DNA of 62,706 nt from Algorimicrobium sp002414705 (GCA_963972425.1 CAXAUF010000011.1:1-62706); one strand, 5' to 3'. Positions 1 to 9,829 are shown, numbered from the stretch's first letter. The notes: generated by a model not told the origin, from the sequence alone. Numbers and translations are program-made.

Positions 1-15
1 TTGTAGTAGTAAAAG

Positions 16-89
16 TGACCGCGGAAGGATTCAAACCCCCAACCCTCAGAGCCGAAATCTGATATTCTATCCAGTTGAACTACGCAGCC
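16..89 (-). tRNA. tRNA-Arg (anticodon TCG)
   Basis: On the minus strand a 74-nt cloverleaf can be folded. The acceptor stem GGCTGCG pairs with CGCGGTC (two wobble pairs) and the discriminator is A. The anticodon stem TCAGA/TCTGA encloses loop TTTCGGC, giving anticodon TCG, which reads CGN arginine codons. The T stem holds the TTTGAAT loop. CCA is not encoded, as the next bases are CTT. It begins only 10 nt after the stop of the YqeY-family gene on the same strand, so co-transcription is likely. Confidence 0.93.
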
Positions 90-99
90 ATTAATTCTT

Positions 100-549
100 T
101 TAAGACAATTTAGCTTTTACAATATTAGATATGGTTTTACCATCTGCTTGACCTGCTAGTTCTTGACTAACAATACCCATAACTTTTCCCATATCCTTCA
201 TGCCTTCAGCTCCAATACTATCAATAGTTGCAACAACTATAGCTTCAATTTCTTCATCGGTTAAAGCTTCAGGTAAAAACTGACTAATAACTTCAGCTTC
301 ATCAATTTCTGGTAATGCTAAATCTTTTCGATCTTGCTCCAAATAAATGGCGGCACTATCCTTACGCTGCTTTACAAGCTTTTGAAGAATTTTTAATTCC
401 TGCTCTTCAGTTAATTCTGTTTGAGCTCCTGTTTCTGTTTGTGCTAAAAGGATGGCAGATTTTACTGCACGTAAAGCAGTTAATGCTGTTTGGTCTTTTG
501 CTTTCATGGCCGTTTTCATAGCCGTCATAATATCTTGTTGTAAGCCCAT
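100..549 (-). CDS. GatB/YqeY domain protein
   Basis: A 149-residue protein of the stand-alone YqeY family, related to the C-terminal tRNA-contacting tail of the GatB subunit of Asp/Glu-tRNA amidotransferase. It starts MGLQQDIMTAMKTAMK and carries family hallmarks: a lysine-rich N-terminal helix, the LKILQKLVKQRKDSA helix and an acidic region ending at the 'QFLP' element (about residues 88-95). The molecular role of stand-alone YqeY is not settled; tRNA binding is inferred from the GatB relationship. The gene follows ftsZ but is separated from it by a terminator. A TATCTTCG box (570-577, complement), one base off the -7 consensus, could drive it. tRNA-Arg lies 10 nt downstream. Confidence 0.9.
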   Translation of the reverse strand: MGLQQDIMTAMKTAMKAKDQTALTALRAVKSAILLAQTETGAQTELTEEQELKILQKLVKQRKDSAAIYLEQDRKDLALPEIDEAEVISQFLPEALTDEEIEAIVVATIDSIGAEGMKDMGKVMGIVSQELAGQADGKTISNIVKAKLS

Positions 550-631
550 AATAGTCTTTAATTATAAAGCGAAGATACTAAGAAAAATAGTTTTTGAGCT
601 TTTTGAGAATGATAAAAATTACAAAAAGAAA

Positions 632-662
632 ACCCAAAATAACAAAACTTGATATTTTGGGT
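632..662 (-). terminator. Intrinsic terminator of the dcw cluster (after ftsZ)
   Basis: A perfect 10-bp stem, ACCCAAAATA against TATTTTGGGT, with an 11-nt loop lies 37 nt after the ftsZ stop. On the minus strand it is followed by a T-rich run (TTTCTTTTTG). It separates the dcw cluster from the YqeY-family gene. Confidence 0.75.
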
Positions 663-698
663 CTTCATGAAGTTCAAACACTAAACTTAATCCTATTT

Positions 699-2663
699 TT
701 AATCTACATTATCATGTAAAAACGAATTGTTATTTCGAAGTTGCATGTCGTCATTATCATCTAAACTGATACTAGTTCCAGAAATACTGGACTCTGATGA
801 ATGTCTAGAATCTTCTAAATTCACACCTTGACGCTTATAAGCAGGTATGCGCTCAATATCATCTATTTTTGCGTTGTTAAATTTATAATTAAAATCTTTC
901 ATTTTAAGTCTACGTTCTGCAGCACGCTCTTTTAACATTTCAGAAATTGGTGTGTGCATTGGATCAATCTCCTCTCCTGTTTCTGTTTCTTCCAATGGTT
1001 CAGCTTGCAAGGTTTTCTTTTCAAAAACAACCTCTGAATCTTCTATATCCAGCTCCATTTTTGGCTTCGCTTCTACTTGCGTTTTTGTATTCATACTCGA
1101 TTCTGCCTCAATATAATCATCCAAAGCATACCGAACCTCACCGTCTTTATTAGACTCTGTTACTGGAATTATTTCTACATGATCTGTTACATGTATTTTT
1201 CTGATATTCTCTTCCAACTCATGAACTACCATATCGTCAGATTTGTTTTCAATAGCTGAATTACTTATCGGCATATCAAAAGTTAATGTAATTTGCTGTT
1301 CTTCTTCAGGTTCTTCAAATATGGTTTGAGATGTTATCTCTGCAGCTGGTTGTACGTTTGTTATTACAAATTCATCTGAACTAACATCAGCCAAAATATC
1401 TTCATAAGTCACATCCATATTTCGGATAGCCTCTGTTGTTTTTATTAAACCTGTTCCTTCGTCTATTTTTGGCTCTGGAGATTTTAGATCTTCCAAATCT
1501 TCTAAATCCAACGTGTGCTTTACAACAACTGGCTCTACCTTTTCTTCAAAATCAATACTTGGAGAAATAATAGCAGGTTCGCGTTCTTTACGCGTTAAAT
1601 CTTGCTCCATAGACTGGTCGTCTTCCAAAGCATGAATTACCTTTTTTATTTCCGTATTAGAAATTTCATCTTGTTGTTCTATATCAAAACCGGTTGCAAT
1701 AATGGTTACAGCAATTGATTCTCCTAACGTTTCATCTTCACCAACACCCATGATAATGTTTGCACCATGTCCAGCTTCATCTTGAATATGATCGTTAATT
1801 TCACCTATCTCATCAATAGTGATTTCTTGTGTTCCAGATACTATAAGCAGCAATACATTTTTAGCACCTGTTATTTTGTTATCGTTTAGTAATGGTGAAT
1901 CTAAAGCTTTCCTAATAGCTTCTTTTGCGCGATCCTGACCAGCAGATTTTGAGGATCCCATAATAGCGGTTCCACTACTACTTAACACGGTTTTAGCATC
2001 ACGTAAATCGATGTTTTGTGTGTAGTGATGCGTTATAACTTCAGCAATTCCTCTAGCAGCAGTTGATAAGACTTCGTCTGCTTTAGAGAAACCAGCTTTA
2101 AAGCCTAAATTCCCATAAACCTCACGTAGTTTATTATTATTAATTACCACTAACGAGTCTACCACGTCGCGTAATTTTTCAATACCAATTTGAGCCTGTT
2201 CATTTCTCATTTTACCTTCAAACTGAAACGGCATAGTTACAATTCCTACGGTTAAAATATCTAAATCTTTGGCCATTTTAGCTATAATAGGCGCAGCTCC
2301 AGTTCCAGTTCCACCACCCATTCCGGCTGTAATAAAAATCATTTTAGTATTGGTATCCAACATACGATGAAGGTCTTCATAACTTTCAACAGCAGATTTT
2401 TCTCCAACATCTGGATTTGCGCCTGCTCCTAAACCTTCCGTTAGGTTTAACCCTAATTGGATTTTGTTTGGAACACCACTATTTTGAAGGGCTTGCGCAT
2501 CGGTATTACAAATTACAAAATCAACACCTTTAATCCCTTGTTGAAACATGTGATTAATGGCATTACTACCGCCTCCTCCGACGCCTATTACTTTAATAAC
2601 ATTGGATTGATTTTTAGGTAAATCAAAAGAAATGTTTGTTTCGAATTCTTTGTTGCTGCTCAT
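699..2663 (-). CDS. ftsZ: Cell division protein FtsZ
   Basis: Tubulin-like GTPase that polymerises into the cytokinetic Z ring. The N-terminal nucleotide-binding glycine loop GVGGGGSNAI is at about residues 26-35 and the tubulin signature GGGTGTGAAP at about 115-125, followed by the T7 region around NIDLRDAKT. The globular domain ends near residue 330. The protein has 654 residues against roughly 380-400 in E. coli. The extra ~270 residues form an acidic, low-complexity linker, then the conserved IPAYKRQGV peptide that resembles the FtsA-binding C-terminal motif, and a further ~40-residue polar tail. Long FtsZ tails are common in Bacteroidetes. It is last in the dcw run, 59 nt after ftsA, and is followed by a terminator. 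Confidence 0.98.
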   Translation of the reverse strand: MSSNKEFETNISFDLPKNQSNVIKVIGVGGGGSNAINHMFQQGIKGVDFVICNTDAQALQNSGVPNKIQLGLNLTEGLGAGANPDVGEKSAVESYEDLHRMLDTNTKMIFITAGMGGGTGTGAAPIIAKMAKDLDILTVGIVTMPFQFEGKMRNEQAQIGIEKLRDVVDSLVVINNNKLREVYGNLGFKAGFSKADEVLSTAARGIAEVITHHYTQNIDLRDAKTVLSSSGTAIMGSSKSAGQDRAKEAIRKALDSPLLNDNKITGAKNVLLLIVSGTQEITIDEIGEINDHIQDEAGHGANIIMGVGEDETLGESIAVTIIATGFDIEQQDEISNTEIKKVIHALEDDQSMEQDLTRKEREPAIISPSIDFEEKVEPVVVKHTLDLEDLEDLKSPEPKIDEGTGLIKTTEAIRNMDVTYEDILADVSSDEFVITNVQPAAEITSQTIFEEPEEEQQITLTFDMPISNSAIENKSDDMVVHELEENIRKIHVTDHVEIIPVTESNKDGEVRYALDDYIEAESSMNTKTQVEAKPKMELDIEDSEVVFEKKTLQAEPLEETETGEEIDPMHTPISEMLKERAAERRLKMKDFNYKFNNAKIDDIERIPAYKRQGVNLEDSRHSSESSISGTSISLDDNDDMQLRNNNSFLHDNVD

Positions 2664-2722
2664 GAATTTCGTTTTATATACTTAATTATTATCTTACTTT
2701 GTTGTTATATCTTGAATTTGCC

Positions 2723-4045
2723 TTATTCGGCATTATCTAAAAAATCTTTAATACGTTCTGAAAACTTATCTAAAAAAGAACGCTTTGGCGGTTTTGGTTG
2801 TTCTTCAATGGTTTCTTGCTCTTCATCTTCGTTAATTTCTGGCTCACTAATAGACTCTTCATAAGCGACTTCCATTTTTTTACGTTCTTGACGCTTTAAG
2901 CCATCCATAACTAATCCAACAGCTGTGGCATAAAGCGGACTCGTAACCTCATCATCGCTATTGCCAGCTAAATGCTCGTTTGGAAAACCAATTCGCGTAT
3001 CCATACCTGTAATATATTCTACCAATTGCTTTAAATGCTTTAGTTGCGCGCCACCACCTGTTAAAACAATTCCTGCTATTAATTTTTTCTTTTGCTCCTC
3101 GTGACCGTAATTTTTAATCTCTACATACACTTGCTCAACAATTTCCACAACGCGTGCATGGATAATTTTTGATAAGTTTTTTAAGGTAATTTCTTTAGGC
3201 TCACGACCTCTTAATCCAGGAATGGACACAATTTCGTTTTCTTTATTTTCACCTGGCCACGCAGAACCAAATTTTATTTTAAGCAATTCTGCTTGTTTTT
3301 CAATAATAGAACAACCTTCTTTAATATCTTCCGTAATAACATTACCTCCAAAAGGAATAACGGCTGTATGACGAATAATACCATCTCTGAAAATGGCTAA
3401 ATCTGTTGTTCCGCCACCTATATCAATCAATGCAACGCCTGCTTCTTTTTCTTCTTGACTCAAAACCGCATTTGCCGAAGCTAAAGGTTCTAAAGTGATA
3501 CCTTCCAAATTTAATCCTGCACTTTTTACACAACGTCCAATATTTCTAATAGAGGATACTTGACCTACAACAACATGGAAATTAGCTTCTAATCTGCCAC
3601 CATACATACCTACTGGCTCCTTAATTTCTGCTTGCCCATCCACTTTATATTCCTGTGGTAACACATGTATAATTTCTTCACCAGGAAGCATAACTAACTT
3701 ATGAACTTGATTAATGAGTTTATCTATATCGTCATCATCAATGACTAAATCTGAATTAGCACGCGTTATATAGTCACTATGCTGTAAACTACGAATATGC
3801 TGACCTGCAATACCTACTGTTACATTTTCAATTTTAACATCTGAGGCTGCTTCTGCTTCTTGCACTGCTAGTTGAATAGATTGAATAGTTTGCGTAATAT
3901 TATTTACTACACCACGATGCACACCCAAACTCTTGGACTTACCAATACCTAAAATCTCTACTTTTCCGTATTCATTTTTACGGCCAATCATAGCCACAAT
4001 TTTTGTGGTTCCGATATCTAATCCTATTGCAATAGTTCCTTCCAT
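2723..4045 (-). CDS. ftsA: Cell division protein FtsA
   Basis: Actin-fold ATPase that tethers FtsZ filaments to the inner face of the cytoplasmic membrane. Phosphate-1 motif GLDIGTTK is at residues 8-15 and the phosphate-2 motif DIGGGTTDLAIF at about 207-218; the adenosine motif VLTGGGAQL is near 327. The 440-residue length fits the family. The C-terminus carries an acidic linker, then a lysine-rich amphipathic stretch (KRSFLDKFSERIKDFLDN) that is a plausible membrane-targeting helix. The gene lies 3 nt after ftsQ, so translation is probably coupled. Confidence 0.98.
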   Translation of the reverse strand: MEGTIAIGLDIGTTKIVAMIGRKNEYGKVEILGIGKSKSLGVHRGVVNNITQTIQSIQLAVQEAEAASDVKIENVTVGIAGQHIRSLQHSDYITRANSDLVIDDDDIDKLINQVHKLVMLPGEEIIHVLPQEYKVDGQAEIKEPVGMYGGRLEANFHVVVGQVSSIRNIGRCVKSAGLNLEGITLEPLASANAVLSQEEKEAGVALIDIGGGTTDLAIFRDGIIRHTAVIPFGGNVITEDIKEGCSIIEKQAELLKIKFGSAWPGENKENEIVSIPGLRGREPKEITLKNLSKIIHARVVEIVEQVYVEIKNYGHEEQKKKLIAGIVLTGGGAQLKHLKQLVEYITGMDTRIGFPNEHLAGNSDDEVTSPLYATAVGLVMDGLKRQERKKMEVAYEESISEPEINEDEEQETIEEQPKPPKRSFLDKFSERIKDFLDNAE

Positions 4046-4048
4046 GAT

Positions 4049-4768
4049 TTAAGATTTAGTGCACACTACTTGGCTATCAAACTGCAGATTCACCTTACTG
4101 TAATTATTTAATATATTCTCTTTAAATGCTTTTTTATAAAAGACTTTTAAATTATTAATTTTCTTATCTAATTTTTCTAAACTACCAACATACACTTCAA
4201 AAACGCAGTGTCTTAACCGCAGTGAAACACTCTTGTCTTTATATTGGTGAATGCTTGTAACATGTTTACTTAAAAACGCATCATTTTTAACTTTCATAGC
4301 CATTTTATAAACGTTTTGAAGATCTGTTTTTGAAACATCTCCAGTAACAAGTGGCACTCTAGCTGTATAATTTGTTGATAACGGCATGTAATTACCATTA
4401 TCATCAATATAGAAAGACACCGAATGTTCAACTCGGGCTATGGGTTTTTTTTGTTCTACTTCAGCAACCAAATGTCCGTTAACATGAACATACACTTGGG
4501 CTGACTTAATCATTGGGTTAGAATTCAGGGCAGATTCCAATAAATTCAAATCTATGGTTTCTTTAGGCACATTTTTAGCACCTCCTTGATTTACTATTAA
4601 CAATTTACTAACAGTTTCATGTGTAATAAACAAGTTCTCCTCACCATTGAAATTAATTTCAGGAGTACTCACCATGCGTTCATCATTTTTAATGGATGAA
4701 AACGCAAACAAACCAACTACTAACACGAGTAGAAATAGCATTTTTATGAAGTTCCAGTTAATTTTCAT
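4049..4768 (-). CDS. ftsQ: Cell division protein FtsQ
   Basis: Bitopic inner-membrane divisome protein linking early and late division proteins. A short cytoplasmic start (MKINWNFIK) is followed by one transmembrane segment (about residues 9-25) and a periplasmic POTRA-like region (about 40-115). The 239-residue length is typical of Bacteroidetes FtsQ. Sequence conservation in this family is weak, so the call rests on topology plus position between murC and ftsA. Its start overlaps the murC end by 11 nt. Confidence 0.92.
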   Translation of the reverse strand: MKINWNFIKMLFLLVLVVGLFAFSSIKNDERMVSTPEINFNGEENLFITHETVSKLLIVNQGGAKNVPKETIDLNLLESALNSNPMIKSAQVYVHVNGHLVAEVEQKKPIARVEHSVSFYIDDNGNYMPLSTNYTARVPLVTGDVSKTDLQNVYKMAMKVKNDAFLSKHVTSIHQYKDKSVSLRLRHCVFEVYVGSLEKLDKKINNLKVFYKKAFKENILNNYSKVNLQFDSQVVCTKS

Positions 4769-6110
4769 GACTCAAAGCTTGTTTAATCAGTTTTACTTGT
4801 TCGCCAATATCGCCAGCACCAATGGTTAAAATAACATCTGCCTGACTTGCTTTTACTTTATCAATTAATTCTTCTTTTAAAATGAGTTGTTTATTATCAT
4901 TAGTCATTTTTTCTAATAACCAAGATGATGTAATACCTTCAATAGGTAATTCGCGTGCTGGATAAATATCCAATAACATCACGTTATCAAATTGCGATAG
5001 ACTTTCTGCAAAATCATCTGCAAAATCCCGTGTTCTACTAAATAAATGTGGTTGAAAAATGGCCAAAACTTGTTTCTCCGGATACATTTCGCGAACCGCT
5101 TGATGCACCGCATATATTTCTTGTGGATGATGTGCATAATCATCAATAAACACTAAATCATCACGTTTTATATGATACGAAAATCTACGTTTTACTCCTG
5201 AATAAGACGCTAAAGCTTTGGCGATCTGTTGGTGAGGGCAACCGTATTCTACAGCCATCGCCAAGGCAATTAGTGCATTAGACAAATTATGTCTACCAGG
5301 TAGGTTAAATTCTAAATTTTCAATGCGTGTTTTAGGTGTTTTTACATCAAAGACATAAGAACCATTTTCAATTTTTATATTCTGAACACTATAGTCTGAA
5401 TCGTCTTCAATACCATAAGTAATTCCCGAAATTGGCAAGCCATTTTTAACGAATAACGTTCCTCCCTCTTTTAATTTATGAGCAAAATCCTGAAATGATT
5501 TTTCCAATTCCGAGGCATCGCCATAAATATCCAAATGATCAGCATCCATGGATGTAATACAAGCAATGTTTGGCGAAAGTGTTAAAAACGATCTATCAAA
5601 TTCATCAGCTTCTACAACGGACACTTCAGTCCCATTTAAAATTAAATTCGAATTGTAATTTTCACTTATTCCACCTAAAAAAGCGGTTACAGGAACGTCA
5701 CAAACTTTCATAATATGACCAAGAATACTTGTTGTTGTTGTTTTTCCGTGAGTGCCAGCAACTGCCAAACAAAATGTGTTTTCAGTAATTAAACCCAATA
5801 TTTGAGACCGCTTTAAAACACGATAGTGACTATGATTAAAATAAACCAATTGTCTATGATCCTTTGGCACTGCAGGTGTATAAACCACTAATGTACTAGA
5901 ACTATTCAATAAATAATCTTCTAAATTAGCAACCGTATCTTCAAAATGAACTGGAATACCTAACGAAATCAACGCTTCTGTTATATCAGAAGGTGTTTTA
6001 TCATAACCAGACACACGCTTGCCATTAGCATGAAAATATCTAGCGAGCGCACTCATTCCGATACCTCCAATACCAATAAAATACACATTATGTATGGACT
6101 CTAGATTCAT
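4758..6110 (-). CDS. murC: UDP-N-acetylmuramate--L-alanine ligase MurC
   Basis: Cytoplasmic ATP-dependent ligase that adds L-alanine to UDP-MurNAc, the first step in building the peptidoglycan stem peptide. The N-terminal Rossmann motif FIGIGGIGMSALA (about residues 11-23) and the P-loop AVAGTHGKTTTT (about 115-126) are clear, as are the Mur-ligase central segment (VVEADEFDRSF) and IDDYAHHP near residue 315. The 450-residue length is normal. Start and stop abut or overlap murG (1 nt) and ftsQ (11 nt), showing a tightly packed operon. Confidence 0.97.
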   Translation of the reverse strand: MNLESIHNVYFIGIGGIGMSALARYFHANGKRVSGYDKTPSDITEALISLGIPVHFEDTVANLEDYLLNSSSTLVVYTPAVPKDHRQLVYFNHSHYRVLKRSQILGLITENTFCLAVAGTHGKTTTTSILGHIMKVCDVPVTAFLGGISENYNSNLILNGTEVSVVEADEFDRSFLTLSPNIACITSMDADHLDIYGDASELEKSFQDFAHKLKEGGTLFVKNGLPISGITYGIEDDSDYSVQNIKIENGSYVFDVKTPKTRIENLEFNLPGRHNLSNALIALAMAVEYGCPHQQIAKALASYSGVKRRFSYHIKRDDLVFIDDYAHHPQEIYAVHQAVREMYPEKQVLAIFQPHLFSRTRDFADDFAESLSQFDNVMLLDIYPARELPIEGITSSWLLEKMTNDNKQLILKEELIDKVKASQADVILTIGAGDIGEQVKLIKQALSHEN

Positions 6111-7222
6111 TAATTAGTTCGGTTTAATAATTTTTCAACTTCATCTGCAATATGCTTGGTAGCATCTACCATAGCCAACTTTTTAATATTGTTACCCAAT
6201 TGCGCTTGCTTTTCAGGTGAAATGATTAACTGGGTGAATTTATTTTGAAAATCCACTTCCAAATCATTTTCTGTAATCAATATTGCAGCGTCTTCGTCAA
6301 CAATAGCTTGGGCATTTTTTGCTTGATGGTCTTCAGCAACATTGGGCGAAGGAATAAAAATAACCGGTTTCCCTACAATGCATAACTCGGACACCGAAAT
6401 AGCGCCTGCTCTAGATATAATAATATCGGCTGCAGCATATACGCAAGCCATATCGTTTATGAACGCATGCACTTGAATATTCTTCGTATTCCCGTAAATT
6501 TTATATTTCTCATAATACAATTTACCACATTGCCAAATGACCTGAATGTTATGCGTCAACAAAAAATCTTGTTCTTTTTCAATTAATTCATTAATACGTC
6601 TAGCGCCTAAACTTCCACCTAAAACCAAAATGGTTTTTTTATCTTTTTCTAGTGAAAATTTCTCAAAAGCTTCATCACGTTTTTTCCCAATATGTAATAG
6701 ATCTTCTCTAACAGGATTTCCTGTTTTTATGATTTTGTCTTTGGGAAAAAACCGTTCTAATCCATCATAAGCCACACAGATTTTATTGGCTTTTTTAGCC
6801 AATAGTTTATTGGTTATTCCTGGATAGGAATTTTGCTCTTGAATTAAACTCGGAATTCCTTTTGATGTAGCCACCTGCAATAAAGGACCACTAGCAAAAC
6901 CACCCGTTCCGATTACAACATCTGGTTTAAAATTGGCTACGATTTTTCGCGATTTCCATAAGCTACTCATCAATTTAAATGGGAAGCTTAAATTTTTCAA
7001 AGTCAATTCACGTTGAATCCCTGAAATCCATAATCCAATAATCTCATAACCAGCTTGTGGAACCTTGTCCATTTCCATACGGTCTTTTGCACCTACGAAT
7101 AAAAATTCAGCACTTGGAAAACGCGACTTTAATTCGTTAGCAATAGCAACAGCTGGATAAATATGACCACCTGTACCACCTCCAGAAAGTATTATTTTAT
7201 ATGTCTTTTTATTAGTTATCAC
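6110..7222 (-). CDS. murG: Undecaprenyl-PP-MurNAc-pentapeptide GlcNAc transferase MurG
   Basis: Peripheral inner-membrane GT28 glycosyltransferase that converts lipid I to lipid II using UDP-GlcNAc. It shows the N-terminal glycine loop SGGGTGGHIYPA (about residues 13-24), a second glycine motif VLGGSLGARRINE near 200-212, and the UDP-GlcNAc-binding region around SRAGAISVSELC near 274-285. The 370-residue length is standard. It sits between ftsW and murC, and its stop shares a base with the murC start. Confidence 0.97.
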   Translation of the reverse strand: MITNKKTYKIILSGGGTGGHIYPAVAIANELKSRFPSAEFLFVGAKDRMEMDKVPQAGYEIIGLWISGIQRELTLKNLSFPFKLMSSLWKSRKIVANFKPDVVIGTGGFASGPLLQVATSKGIPSLIQEQNSYPGITNKLLAKKANKICVAYDGLERFFPKDKIIKTGNPVREDLLHIGKKRDEAFEKFSLEKDKKTILVLGGSLGARRINELIEKEQDFLLTHNIQVIWQCGKLYYEKYKIYGNTKNIQVHAFINDMACVYAAADIIISRAGAISVSELCIVGKPVIFIPSPNVAEDHQAKNAQAIVDEDAAILITENDLEVDFQNKFTQLIISPEKQAQLGNNIKKLAMVDATKHIADEVEKLLNRTN

Positions 7223-7243
7223 TAAATATATAATTTCTTCTTA

Positions 7244-8437
7244 TTAAATTGTTTCCGTTAAAATATCTAAAGGACTCTCTTCGTGTTGTTCATTATTCAC
7301 TATTTCTTCGCGTTTAGCACTAACACTTAATATGATACCTAGCGCCAAACAGGTCATCCAAATAGATGTCCCTCCACTACTTATTAATGGCAATGTTTGT
7401 CCTGTAACTGGGAATAATTGAACAGCTACAGCCATGTTTATTAGAGCTTGAAAAACAATAGGCAAACCCACACCTAAAACCACTAATTTTCCAAATATGG
7501 TATCTGATTTTTGAGAAACAATGACGATTCGGAATAATAAAGCCAAATACAAGAACAACACGGAGAAACCTCCAATTAAACCATATTCCTCAACGATTAT
7601 GGCGAAAATAAAATCGGATGATGACTGTGGTAAAAAGTTTTTTTGATAACTTTTTCCTGGACCAACACCTTTAACACCTCCTGTAGCAATAGCTGTTTTG
7701 GCTTTTTCTATTTGATAATCTTCCTCTGTAAGTGTGTTATCTGAAAAACTTTCCACGCGACTCATCCATGTATCTACACGATTTGGCATTGCATCTGGAA
7801 AAGCCTTAGCTGTTAATACAAAAAGTGCTAATGCCACAATCCCTAAACCAATAATAACTCCCAAATACCGAACAGGATAACCACCCAAAAACACCAGAAT
7901 AACTACCATACAAAACATAATTGCCGATGTAGAAAAATTGGCCGGCAAAATAAGTGCTAGCACAAAAAAAACAGGCACCCAAAGTGGTAGAATAGATTCT
8001 TTTAATGTGATTACTTTATCTTTAATTTTAGACATATAGTGCGCCACATAAACCATTAAGACTACAAATGCGAACGTAGATGTTTGAAACGAAACACCTA
8101 CAACAGGAATTTGTATCCAACGACTTGTGTTGGTTCCTGAACTAGAAGACCCTTGCATAAGGGTTAAAACCAACAACATTAAAACGACTGGCAATAACAA
8201 TATGGAAATAGCCCTGAAATACCGATAGGGCATTTTATGAACAATAAAGACGATTAAGAAACCTAACACCAAATGCATAATATGACCAAAAAATATAGAA
8301 AACGTTCCTCTACCCACTCCGTTATATGCTAAATTACTGGAAGCACTGTAAACGGGTAAAAACGAAAATATAGCCAATAACGCAACTATTGCCCAAATTA
8401 ACCTATCGCCTTTTATGTTCTTAAATAATGGATGCAC
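7244..8437 (-). CDS. ftsW: Lipid II polymerase / division protein FtsW (SEDS family)
   Basis: Polytopic SEDS glycosyltransferase that polymerises lipid II at the septum with its partner transpeptidase FtsI. About ten hydrophobic segments can be seen in 397 residues. Family signatures include the region VGPGKSYQKNFLPQSSSDFIFAIIVEEYGL (in parts; about residues 258-285) and the C-terminal FPVTGQTLPLISSGGTS segment (about 343-358). RodA is the paralogue, but position between murD and murG in the dcw cluster favours FtsW. A 60-nt gap rich in T and A separates it from murD. Confidence 0.95.
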   Translation of the reverse strand: MHPLFKNIKGDRLIWAIVALLAIFSFLPVYSASSNLAYNGVGRGTFSIFFGHIMHLVLGFLIVFIVHKMPYRYFRAISILLLPVVLMLLVLTLMQGSSSSGTNTSRWIQIPVVGVSFQTSTFAFVVLMVYVAHYMSKIKDKVITLKESILPLWVPVFFVLALILPANFSTSAIMFCMVVILVFLGGYPVRYLGVIIGLGIVALALFVLTAKAFPDAMPNRVDTWMSRVESFSDNTLTEEDYQIEKAKTAIATGGVKGVGPGKSYQKNFLPQSSSDFIFAIIVEEYGLIGGFSVLFLYLALLFRIVIVSQKSDTIFGKLVVLGVGLPIVFQALINMAVAVQLFPVTGQTLPLISSGGTSIWMTCLALGIILSVSAKREEIVNNEQHEESPLDILTETI

Positions 8438-8497
8438 GAGTTATAACTGTTTTTTTTTTTAATCACTTTAATTAACAAAAAAATGATACTATTTATT

Positions 8498-9829
8498 TTA
8501 TAAATTTCTTACTGAATCCTTGAATTGACGACCACGATCCTCATAGTTTTCGAATAAATCGAAACTTGCACAGGCTGGAGATAACAACACATTATCACCG
8601 GACTCTGCAATTTTATAGGCAATTTTAACAGCTTCATTCATATATTGTGTTTCCACCATAATATCTACCATAGATTCAAAGTTTTCAAACAACTTTTTAT
8701 TATCAACACCTAAACAGATAATAGCTTTCACTTTTTCGTTAATAAAGGGGAATAATTCCTGATAATTATTTCCTTTATCTTGTCCGCCAACAATCCAAAC
8801 AGTTGGTGCGTTCATGCTTTCCAAAGCATAATAGGTAGCATTGACATTGGTTGCTTTGGAATCGTTTATATAATTAACCTTATTAATTTTCAAAACCTGC
8901 TCTAATCGATGCTCAACACCATGAAAATTCTCCAAACTTTCACGAATGGTTTGTTTTCTTATTTTTAGTAAGTGCGCAACGGTAGACGCTGCCATAGCGT
9001 TCTTAATATTGTGTTTTCCTTGTAATGCTATATCCTTTGTTGGCATAATTATTTGATTGTTATCTATTGTTATTTTTAGTGTCTCTTTTTCTAAATACGC
9101 GCCATTTTCTATAATTTTCGTTAATGAAAACGGCAATAATGTTGATTGAACTGGGTGCTTTTCTAACCAATTGGTAATAACCTCATCATCGGCATCATAA
9201 ATCAGATAATCATCTGATGTTTGATTCATAGCAATTCTAAATTTTGAAGCTATATAATTATCAAACTCATAATTGTACCGATCCAAATGATCTGGAGTAA
9301 TGTTTAACAAAACAGCAATGTGTGGTTTAAAATGAACACAGTTATCTAACTGAAAACTGCTAATTTCTAACACATAATTTGGAAAATCATTTTCCAAAAC
9401 CTGCTTTGCAAAACTATCGCCAATATTTCCCGCCAAACCCACTTCTAATTCTTGCTTTAATACATGATGTGTTAATGAAGCTGTTGTGGTTTTACCATTA
9501 CTTCCCGTAATACCTACAAGGGTTGCTTGAGTATAACATGATGCAAATTCAATTTCAGAAATCACTGAAACACCTTTCGCTTCAAGCTGTTTTACTATTG
9601 GTACCGTATCTGAAATTCCCGGACTTTTTACGACTAAATCAGCATTTAAAATTTGCGATTCCGTATGCTGTTCAGACTCCCATTCAATCTCATTATGTTT
9701 AAGAACGTTTATATATTTCTCTTTAATTTTTCCTCTATCTGAAACAAAAACCTCAAAGCCTTTTGCTTTTCCTAAAAGTGCTGCCCCAACACCACTTTCT
9801 CCACCTCCTAATACGACTAGTCGTTTCAT
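8498..9829 (-). CDS. murD: UDP-N-acetylmuramoylalanine--D-glutamate ligase MurD
   Basis: Cytoplasmic ligase adding D-glutamate to UDP-MurNAc-L-Ala. The N-terminal segment VVLGGGESGVGAALL (about residues 5-19), P-loop GITGSNGKTTTASL (about 103-116), the NITPDHLDRY motif near 177-186 and NDSKATNVNA near 322 are classic MurD features. Length 443 residues, as usual. It follows mraY with a 16-nt gap in the dcw cluster. Confidence 0.97.
   Translation of the reverse strand: MKRLVVLGGGESGVGAALLGKAKGFEVFVSDRGKIKEKYINVLKHNEIEWESEQHTESQILNADLVVKSPGISDTVPIVKQLEAKGVSVISEIEFASCYTQATLVGITGSNGKTTTASLTHHVLKQELEVGLAGNIGDSFAKQVLENDFPNYVLEISSFQLDNCVHFKPHIAVLLNITPDHLDRYNYEFDNYIASKFRIAMNQTSDDYLIYDADDEVITNWLEKHPVQSTLLPFSLTKIIENGAYLEKETLKITIDNNQIIMPTKDIALQGKHNIKNAMAASTVAHLLKIRKQTIRESLENFHGVEHRLEQVLKINKVNYINDSKATNVNATYYALESMNAPTVWIVGGQDKGNNYQELFPFINEKVKAIICLGVDNKKLFENFESMVDIMVETQYMNEAVKIAYKIAESGDNVLLSPACASFDLFENYEDRGRQFKDSVRNL

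Noticed and set aside
1077..1259. Plus-strand frame within ftsZ
   Set aside because: Antisense shadow of the conserved ftsZ reading frame.
8449..8462. Poly-T run between ftsW and murD as a possible terminator
   Set aside because: No stem precedes it in the minus direction, and the run would read as A on the transcribed strand.
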